Shown here piece after piece: positions 15,111 through 19,331 of a DNA stretch of 19,331 nucleotides (position 1 is the stretch's first letter; each line of letters begins with the position of its first letter). The notes below the pieces were generated by a model that was not told the DNA's origin, did no database searches, and saw nothing but the letters and a program-made list of their open reading frames with translations. This stretch comes from JAZNOL01 sp045580815 (GTDB lineage Bacteria; Bacillota; Clostridia; RUG12999), in assembly GCA_045580815.1 (NCBI GenBank), contig JAZNOL010000001.1, positions 1 to 19,331 on the forward strand. Reading direction: 5' to 3'. The translations under genes and the position numbers were made by a program.

Positions 15111-15515
15111 TCAAGAATTTTTGCAGTTACTGCACTTGCCCACAAGCATTGTCAGCTCTTCGCTCACTTCAAAATCATGAGCCTGCATCAGGCTCAGCAC
15201 AGTGTCGGACAGCTCATTTTCAAGATGTACAAGCTTGCCGCATTTTAAGCATTTCAAATGAAAATGCTCTTCACATGAGCCGCACTCGCCCACAAACTGG
15301 TATTTTGCGCCCTTGCCCTTTTCGCCCGAAAACCGTTTTAAAACGCCGTTCTCGCACAGTTTTGACACAATACGGTAAACCGAGCTTTTGCCCACATTTT
15401 TATTTTCAAGCAGTTTTGCCGCCTCATCTGCGGTAAACTGATTTTCTTTATTTTCTTTAAAAAAATTCAGCACTGTTTCCTGCTGTTTTGTATGATAACT
15501 GTTTTTAGTATTCAT
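15111..15515 (-). CDS. zur: Fur-family metalloregulator, probably Zur
   Basis: 134 residues, the usual Fur-family size. The N-terminal winged helix includes KSSVYRIVSKL (43-53) as the recognition helix; the C-terminal half has two CxxC pairs (Cys89/Cys92 and Cys128/Cys131) forming the structural zinc site, plus HFHLKC and His113 as candidate sensor ligands. As first gene of a metal uptake operon with a His-rich binding protein it is most likely a zinc-dependent repressor, but Fur or Mn-type specificity cannot be ruled out. A TGAGAAT-T-ATTCTCA box overlaps its own promoter, so the whole operon should be autoregulated. Confidence 0.85.
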   Translation of the reverse strand: MNTKNSYHTKQQETVLNFFKENKENQFTADEAAKLLENKNVGKSSVYRIVSKLCENGVLKRFSGEKGKGAKYQFVGECGSCEEHFHLKCLKCGKLVHLENELSDTVLSLMQAHDFEVSEELTMLVGKCSNCKNS

Positions 15516-15533
15516 ATTTTCACCTTATCAATA

Positions 15534-15548
15534 TGAGAATTATTCTCA
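15534..15548. promoter_or_regulatory. Fur-family operator (7-1-7 palindrome)
   Basis: TGAGAATTATTCTCA is a perfect 7-1-7 inverted repeat with the same layout as the Bacillus Fur, PerR and Zur boxes. It spans the expected transcription start of the metal uptake operon. A second half-site, ATGAGAAT (15,564-15,571), sits between the -35 and -10 of the same promoter. Binding by the adjacent Fur-family protein is inferred. Confidence 0.75.
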
Positions 15549-15549
15549 A

Positions 15550-15578
15550 ATTATATCACGAATATGAGAATTTGTCAA
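15550..15578 (-). promoter_or_regulatory. Promoter of the metal uptake operon
   Basis: On the minus strand TTGACA (15,578-15,573), a 17-bp spacer and TATAAT (15,555-15,550), a consensus promoter overlapped by the Fur-type operator. It drives regulator, lipoprotein, ATPase and permease. Confidence 0.8.
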
Positions 15579-15586
15579 GTATTTTA

Positions 15587-15615
15587 TTGACTTATTCTTT
15601 TATTTATGTTAAAAT
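15587..15615 (+). promoter_or_regulatory. Promoter of the HAD phosphatase-fumarase operon
   Basis: TTGACT (15,587-15,592), a 17-bp spacer and TAAAAT (15,610-15,615), followed by TTAGGAG at 15,631 and the ATG at 15,645. Its -35 is only 8 bp from the -35 of the opposing metal operon, so RNA polymerases at the two promoters probably compete. Confidence 0.65.
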
Positions 15616-15644
15616 AATTTTATTATAAGTTTAGGAGTTTTGAT

Positions 15645-16301
15645 ATGAAGATAAAAAATGTCCTTTTTGACCTTGACGGAACCCTTGTGGATTCTTTTGA
15701 GGGTGTTTCAAACTGCATTCTTTATGCCCTTGAAAAAATGAATTGGAAAATGCTCACAAAAGAGCAGACTCGTCCGTTTTTAGGACCCCCGCTTCCCAAT
15801 TCTTTTGAAGAATACTGCAACATGACAAAAGAAGAAGCATTGCGTGCAGTTGAGCTTTACAGAGAAAGATATTCGACAAAAGGTGTTTTTGAAAGTGTTG
15901 TTTTCGACGGCATGGTGAATTTTCTAAAACATTTAAAATCTCAAAATATCCGTATGTTTGTGGCAACAAGCAAGCCCCAGCATTACGCCGAGCAGATTCT
16001 TGAGCATTGCGAAATTGACAAATATTTTGAAATTATTTTAGGCGTAAGCCCCTCAAACACCGTTTCTGACAAATCGGGTCTTCTTAATGTGATAATTGAC
16101 CGGTTTGGTCTTGAAAAAAGCGAAACCGCAATGGTTGGCGACCGTATGTTTGACATTGATGCCGCAAAAAGTGTGGGTGTTTTTTCAATTGGTATCACAA
16201 ACGGCTGTGACACTTTTGATGAGCTTAAAGAGCATGGTGCGGACGTTATTGTAGAAAACGCCGCAGAGATGGAACAATTTTTCAGAAAAAACGAGGAATA
16301 A
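15645..16301 (+). CDS. HAD-superfamily phosphatase (phosphoglycolate phosphatase-like)
   Basis: 218 residues, typical of subfamily IA HAD hydrolases. Motif I FDLDGTLVDS gives nucleophile Asp9 and acid Asp11; motif II is in VATSKPQ (Thr108/Ser109); Lys143 fits motif III; motif IV is GDRMFDIDAA with Asp166 and Asp170. An alpha-helical cap lies between residues 15 and 85. Known relatives dephosphorylate small metabolites such as phosphoglycolate, pyrophosphate or nucleotides in the cytoplasm; the substrate cannot be chosen here. Only 2 nt separate it from the fumarase subunit gene, so they share a transcript. Confidence 0.88.
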   Translation: MKIKNVLFDLDGTLVDSFEGVSNCILYALEKMNWKMLTKEQTRPFLGPPLPNSFEEYCNMTKEEALRAVELYRERYSTKGVFESVVFDGMVNFLKHLKSQNIRMFVATSKPQHYAEQILEHCEIDKYFEIILGVSPSNTVSDKSGLLNVIIDRFGLEKSETAMVGDRMFDIDAAKSVGVFSIGITNGCDTFDELKEHGADVIVENAAEMEQFFRKNEE

Positions 16302-16303
16302 TC

Positions 16304-17146
16304 ATGAGAGAAATAGATGTATCGGTGATTACCGAAAAAATATGCGAAATGTGCATTAGCGCAAACTGCAATCTTAACAGCGATATTTACTGTGCTTTGC
16401 AATGCGGTGAAAAAACCGACCAATCGCCTGTGGGACGTGAAATACTTTCCGGAATGTTGAAAAACGCTGACATCGCAAGGGAAAAGCAGATGCCCATCTG
16501 TCAGGACACCGGCATGGCAATTTTCTTTATTGACATTGGGCAGGATGTGCATTTTTGCGGCGGAAACTTAACCGATGCCGTGAACGAAGGTGTTCGCCTT
16601 GGATACGAAAAAGGTTTTTTGAGAAAATCCGTTGTGAAAGATCCGGTGCTCCGCGGGAACACCGGTGACAACACACCGGCAGTTATACATTACAACATTG
16701 TTGACGGTGAAAACGTCAAAATCACGTTTATGCCAAAAGGATTCGGAAGCGAAAACATGGGCGGAGTAAAAATGCTTAAACCCTCGGACGGTATTGACGG
16801 AATTATTGATTTTGTTGTAAACACCGTTGAGACGGCAGGTCCTAACCCTTGTCCCCCGGTTGTTGTGGGCGTTGGCATTGGCGGAACTATGGAAAAGGCT
16901 GCACTTCTTTCAAAGCAGGCACTTGCAAGAAGCATAAATTCGAGCAATCCGCAGAAATATTATGCCGACCTTGAAAACACACTTTTAGAAAAAATAAATG
17001 CTCTTGGAATAGGTCCGCAGGGACTTGGCGGCAACACCACCGCCCTGGGCGTGAATGTTGAAACCTATCCCACACATATTGCAGGAATGCCTGTTGCGGT
17101 GACAATAAGCTGCCACGTGACACGGCACTGCGAAGCAATAATTTAA
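16304..17146 (+). CDS. Fumarate hydratase class I, alpha subunit
   Basis: 280 residues, matching the separate alpha subunit of two-subunit class I fumarases rather than the ~500-residue fused form. The three Cys that hold the catalytic [4Fe-4S] cluster are visible: Cys66 in MPICQDTGM, Cys183 in GPNPCPPVVVG, Cys270 in ISCHVTRHC. The enzyme interconverts fumarate and malate in the cytoplasm; the close homologue tartrate dehydratase alpha is an alternative. The beta subunit gene that normally follows is absent: the next element is a strong terminator. GAGGA precedes the ATG, coupled to the upstream phosphatase. Confidence 0.9.
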   Translation: MREIDVSVITEKICEMCISANCNLNSDIYCALQCGEKTDQSPVGREILSGMLKNADIAREKQMPICQDTGMAIFFIDIGQDVHFCGGNLTDAVNEGVRLGYEKGFLRKSVVKDPVLRGNTGDNTPAVIHYNIVDGENVKITFMPKGFGSENMGGVKMLKPSDGIDGIIDFVVNTVETAGPNPCPPVVVGVGIGGTMEKAALLSKQALARSINSSNPQKYYADLENTLLEKINALGIGPQGLGGNTTALGVNVETYPTHIAGMPVAVTISCHVTRHCEAII

Positions 17147-17153
17147 CAAAAAC

Positions 17154-17194
17154 GGCTGTAGCAACAATAATTTTGCTACAGCCTATTTTTATTT
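17154..17194. terminator. Intrinsic terminator between convergent genes
   Basis: GGCTGTAGC (17,154-17,162) pairs with GCTACAGCC (17,175-17,183), followed by a T-rich run on the plus strand. On the minus strand the same stem is followed by GTTTTTGTT, so it likely ends both the fumarase operon and the convergent lipoprotein gene, whose stop codon lies inside the T-run. Confidence 0.88.
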
Positions 17195-17617
17195 TGTATA
17201 TACAAACTCGTAATGCTCTCCGTCAGCAAATTCTGTACCGTCAACACCTGTTACCATAACTTCACCATTTTTGCTAAACGCCCAATATGCTTTATTTGTA
17301 TTATAATCAGCCTTAATTCCGTTTACAGTTTTTACATAAAGGCCGTAGGGTCCGTTTTCTCCTGAAATAAGATTATACTCAACAAGTGCATCACCTACTG
17401 TTTTTTTGTCACTGCGAACAGTAAACAATACTGATTTATCTTCCGCTTTTACTTCCACATATAAAACCTTTGAACCTGTTCCAAATTCAGTATCTACGTT
17501 ATAGGTTGCATTTTCCCATATATCGTTTTTTTCCGAAGCACCTCCGCAAGCTACCAGTCCAAGGCATAACGCCGCTGCTAAAACCACGCAAACTACTGAA
17601 TTATATATTTTTTTCAT
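17189..17617 (-). CDS. Lipoprotein with DUF4430-type domain
   Basis: 142 residues from the ATG at 17,617, preceded by GGAGGTG; an upstream in-frame GTG would sit inside that binding site and is rejected. Signal peptide with LVAC lipobox, so it is attached to the outside of the membrane. Residues ~45-142 look like a DUF4430/transcobalamin-like C-terminal domain: TVGDALVEYNLISGENGPYG, KAYWAFSKNGE and a final TEFADGEHYEFVYTK strand. In other proteins this fold sits in cobalamin-binding or surface proteins; here it stands alone, so a B12 role is only a possibility. Confidence 0.75.
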   Translation of the reverse strand: MKKIYNSVVCVVLAAALCLGLVACGGASEKNDIWENATYNVDTEFGTGSKVLYVEVKAEDKSVLFTVRSDKKTVGDALVEYNLISGENGPYGLYVKTVNGIKADYNTNKAYWAFSKNGEVMVTGVDGTEFADGEHYEFVYTK

Positions 17618-17666
17618 GTTTTCCACCTCCACTTGATTTTATATTAAGTTATGTCACTAATATTTT

Positions 17667-17688
17667 TGTAAAACACCGATGTTTTACA
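17667..17688. repeat. Perfect 9-bp inverted repeat upstream of the DUF4430 lipoprotein
   Basis: TGTAAAACA (17,667-17,675), a 4-nt loop, and TGTTTTACA (17,680-17,688), about 50 bp upstream of the lipoprotein start and just past the end of the Dabb gene. No T-run follows on either strand in the position expected of a terminator, so an operator or transcript stem is more likely. Confidence 0.5.
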
Positions 17689-17710
17689 GTTGTTTAAAAA
17701 GACAGCCATT

Positions 17711-18007
17711 TCATTCTGTTTCAAAATCAATGCACAATCTTGTTTCTGTAAACGGACGCACCTTTGTATTTGCAACATTTACATGCTCCGGATGAACCGC
17801 ATAACCTTTAAGCGCATCCTCGTTTTCAAACACCGAATACAGCATAACATCTACATTTGATGACTCAAGTGGTTTTATTTCCACTTTTATTTCCAAAAGA
17901 CCCGGAATCACTCCCAAAAGTCCTTCAAGACCTTCTTTAATTCCGTTTTTTACCTCACTGTTATTATATTCGTCTTTAAGTTTCCAAAGAATAATATGTT
18001 TTACCAT
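17711..18007 (-). CDS. Dabb-family (stress-responsive A/B barrel) protein
   Basis: 98 residues, the normal size for a single Dabb ferredoxin-like domain. MVKHIILWKLKDE at the start and the VMLYSVFENEDALKGYAVHPEHVNV segment are characteristic. Such proteins dimerise into small barrels; known members are stress-induced proteins or small-molecule enzymes, and no specific reaction can be assigned. AAAGGAG precedes the ATG, and a consensus promoter lies 30 bp upstream. Single-gene unit, cytoplasmic. Confidence 0.82.
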   Translation of the reverse strand: MVKHIILWKLKDEYNNSEVKNGIKEGLEGLLGVIPGLLEIKVEIKPLESSNVDVMLYSVFENEDALKGYAVHPEHVNVANTKVRPFTETRLCIDFETE

Positions 18008-18035
18008 AATTTTGCTCCTTTCTTTTTATAAAATA

Positions 18036-18064
18036 ATTGTATCATATATTTGCGCCGGAGTCAA
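18036..18064 (-). promoter_or_regulatory. Promoter of the Dabb-family gene
   Basis: On the minus strand TTGACT (18,064-18,059), a 17-bp spacer and TACAAT (18,041-18,036), about 28 bp before the start codon. Confidence 0.7.
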
Positions 18065-18098
18065 TAGTTACAAAAAATAAACAGCGTTTTGTCTATAC

Positions 18099-18127
18099 TT
18101 GACATATTCTTAAAAATATTGTATAAT
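18099..18127 (+). promoter_or_regulatory. Promoter of the DUF4177-type gene
   Basis: TTGACA (18,099-18,104), a 17-bp spacer and TATAAT (18,122-18,127): a full consensus promoter, divergent from that of the Dabb gene. Confidence 0.8.
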
Positions 18128-18159
18128 TATGTTATCAATATATTTAGGAGGGGTTTAAT

Positions 18160-18363
18160 ATGCAATACGTAGTTTTACAGGTAGTTTTAAAAGAAAAATT
18201 TTTGGGTGTAGGTTCCGGCAACCTTACAGAATTAGAGGCAGTTATAAATGCCCAAGCTGCAAAAGGTTATCGTCTTCACACCATTTCTACCACTTCTTCG
18301 GGAAGTAAAGGCATGCTTGGTGGAGACAGAATCCAGGCAACAATGGTTTTTGAAAAAATATAA
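18160..18363 (+). CDS. Small DUF4177-type protein
   Basis: 67 residues. The pattern of an N-terminal strand (MQYVVLQVV), a helix (ELEAVINAQAAKGYRLHTIS) and a closing strand (ATMVFEKI) matches DUF4177 proteins, small cytoplasmic alpha/beta proteins of unknown function. AGGAGGGG lies 8 nt before the ATG, and the consensus promoter 33 bp upstream and the terminator at 18,414 make it a self-contained gene. The strong control signals suggest high expression. Confidence 0.8.
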   Translation: MQYVVLQVVLKEKFLGVGSGNLTELEAVINAQAAKGYRLHTISTTSSGSKGMLGGDRIQATMVFEKI

Positions 18364-18413
18364 TTCAATATTACATTAAATCAGTTTGCAAAGCCAAATC
18401 AAACACACAAATC

Positions 18414-18448
18414 AAGCCTACGGAGAGTGTTTTCCGTAGGCTTATTTT
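18414..18448. terminator. Intrinsic terminator after the DUF4177-type gene
   Basis: AAGCCTACGGA (18,414-18,424) pairs with TCCGTAGGCTT (18,433-18,443), followed by ATTTTGTT. It sits between two convergent genes and may work on both strands. Confidence 0.85.
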
Positions 18449-18477
18449 GTTATGTATATGTTTTTTTATCTCTTATC

Positions 18478-19017
18478 TTACAAGGAGAAAAGTTTTATTA
18501 ATTCATCCATTGCTTCAAATGAGATAAAACAATCCTGATTATCGCAGGCATAAATGCTTTCGCCGGACTTATATCTTATATCAAGCATTGCGCCGTACAT
18601 ATCCGGAAGCCCGCTTACGATACTGCTATATCCGTTATGCTGTGCAAAATCATATTTTGATACAATTTTCTGCAACTTATCCATAAATGAAGCATCTGCT
18701 AAAAATTCATCGGTATCTCCACCGCCCAAACGGTCATACCATTTTATTTTACATCGGACGGTTTCATTTTCCAAAACAGCACTTAAACTGTAAACTCGTC
18801 CGTCAAGCTCACTTTCTTCTTCCAAAACTGCCGCAATAAGTGAAAACTCGCACTCAAAACCGGTTATTTCTGTTGATTGAACAGTTTTTGGTGCATCTTC
18901 GCCGCTGCTATATTTTTTAACTCCGCCATCATCTTCAACAGTTTCCGGAATGGGTGTTTTGCATCCGCTAAACCCCATTGTCATAAACAAAATTATGCTG
19001 ATAAGTATTTTTGACAT
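18478..19017 (-). CDS. Lipoprotein of unknown function
   Basis: 179 residues from the ATG at 19,017, which has AGGAG 7 nt upstream; an in-frame start 42 bp further up lies inside the neighbouring terminator and is rejected. Signal peptide with FSGC lipobox. Then a low-complexity acidic linker (about 20-45) and a globular domain with CKIKWYDRLGGGDTDEF, KYDFAQHNGYSSIVSGLPDM and SGESIYACDNQDCF. The two Cys in YACDNQDC are close enough for a disulfide. I do not recognise the family. It lies downstream of an SLH protein gene, possibly on read-through transcript. Confidence 0.7.
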   Translation of the reverse strand: MSKILISIILFMTMGFSGCKTPIPETVEDDGGVKKYSSGEDAPKTVQSTEITGFECEFSLIAAVLEEESELDGRVYSLSAVLENETVRCKIKWYDRLGGGDTDEFLADASFMDKLQKIVSKYDFAQHNGYSSIVSGLPDMYGAMLDIRYKSGESIYACDNQDCFISFEAMDELIKLFSL

Positions 19018-19034
19018 GAAAATGCTCCTTTTTA

Positions 19035-19063
19035 AAATACCCTGTGCCTTATTTGACACAGGG
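19035..19063 (-). terminator. Intrinsic terminator after the right-edge SLH gene
   Basis: On the minus strand CCCTGTG (19,063-19,057) pairs with CACAGGG (19,046-19,040), followed by TATTTTAAAA. It lies 13 bp past the stop of the SLH gene and may act on both strands. Confidence 0.65.
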
Positions 19064-19075
19064 CGTATTTTGTTA

Positions 19076-19331
19076 TTAACTGTTTATGAAACGATAAAGG
19101 AATGTTACAACCTGTGCTCGTGTACAGTTTGCGTCAGGAGAAAATGTGTTTGTTCCTGTTCCGGTTGCAATGCCACTTTCAACAGCCCAAAGAACAGCTT
19201 TGTAATAATAGCTGTCGGATTTAACATCTGCAAAATTGCACTTGTTGGATTTCGGTTCAGGTTGACCTGCTGTACGCCACAAGAAAGTAACAACCTGCGC
19301 TCTTGAGCAAGTTTCATCAGGACTGAATGTA
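19076..19331 (-). CDS. C-terminal SLH repeats of a surface protein (5' end outside window)
   Basis: The last 85 codons of a gene entering from the right edge. It encodes the end of one SLH repeat (TFSPDETCSRAQVVTFLWR) and a complete second one (CNFADVKSDSYYYKAVLWAV, then FSPDANCTRAQVVTFLYR), then stops at INS. SLH repeats bind cell-wall polymer, so the protein is surface-anchored. This is a different SLH subtype from that of the large protein at 1781-6928: each copy has Cys two residues before the RAQ motif. The function of the N-terminal part is unknown. Confidence 0.85.
   Translation of the reverse strand, partial: TFSPDETCSRAQVVTFLWRTAGQPEPKSNKCNFADVKSDSYYYKAVLWAVESGIATGTGTNTFSPDANCTRAQVVTFLYRFINS

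Noticed and set aside
15097..15114. TTG start six codons upstream for the metal-binding lipoprotein
   Set aside because: No binding site before it; the ATG at 15,096 has AAAGGA at good spacing and begins a clean lipoprotein signal.
14999..15436. A 145-codon plus-strand open frame opposite the Fur-type regulator
   Set aside because: Antisense to two well-supported genes, Cys/Arg-rich and without a family match.
15983..16552. A 189-codon minus-strand open frame opposite the phosphatase-fumarase junction
   Set aside because: Antisense to two genes with intact catalytic motifs; no start site signals.
17689..17711. Terminator after the Dabb-family gene
   Set aside because: A short T-run exists on the minus strand, but the stem before it is only about four base pairs.

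Overview
The window (19.3 kb, moderately AT-rich, with strong AGGAGG-type ribosome binding sites and sigma-A-like TTGACA/TATAAT promoters) looks like a chromosomal segment of a Gram-positive, anaerobic Clostridia-type bacterium (Firmicutes/Bacillota). The case rests on S-layer homology (SLH) surface proteins, lipoproteins with short lipoboxes, a class I iron-sulfur fumarase subunit and a Fur-type operator of the Bacillus 7-1-7 form. The species cannot be named from this sequence. A gut or plant-fibre-degrading clostridium is a reasonable guess from the surface proteins.

Left half (1-12,202): a surface polysaccharide locus. Three very long or export-destined genes run leftward: a secreted 1,104-residue protein built of four tandem beta-sandwich (LamG-like) modules, a 1,715-residue protein with two related modules, Ig-like and helical repeats, a glycine-rich linker and three C-terminal SLH repeats, and a secreted clan-A glycoside hydrolase (GH51-like) that also starts an SLH repeat before it leaves the window. 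The last two overlap by 11 bp. An AraC-family regulator is transcribed divergently; it has a clear promoter and two perfect 17-bp direct repeats 21 bp apart that look like an AraC-type operator. I read this as a regulator plus cell-wall-anchored binding and cleaving proteins acting on one polysaccharide.

Middle (12,203-17,146): a metal-uptake operon (Fur/Zur-type regulator, then substrate-binding lipoprotein, ATPase, permease) transcribed leftward from a promoter that overlaps a TGAGAAT-T-ATTCTCA operator. Back to back with it, a HAD phosphatase and an unpaired class I fumarate hydratase alpha subunit form a two-gene rightward operon ending in a strong terminator.

Right end (17,147-19,331): small genes, each with recognisable control sites: a DUF4430-type lipoprotein, a Dabb-domain protein, a DUF4177-type protein, an unknown lipoprotein, and the C-terminal SLH repeats of another surface protein entering from the right edge.

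The intergenic DNA is also informative. Two copies of a ~140-bp multi-hairpin element (7055-7194, 12,418-12,560) lie in opposite orientation, and their central hairpin keeps pairing although its sequence differs. An AT-rich tandem repeat and a GC-rich hairpin follow the secreted protein gene, and that gene has a structured ~170-nt leader. No tRNA, rRNA, CRISPR array or transposase gene was seen.
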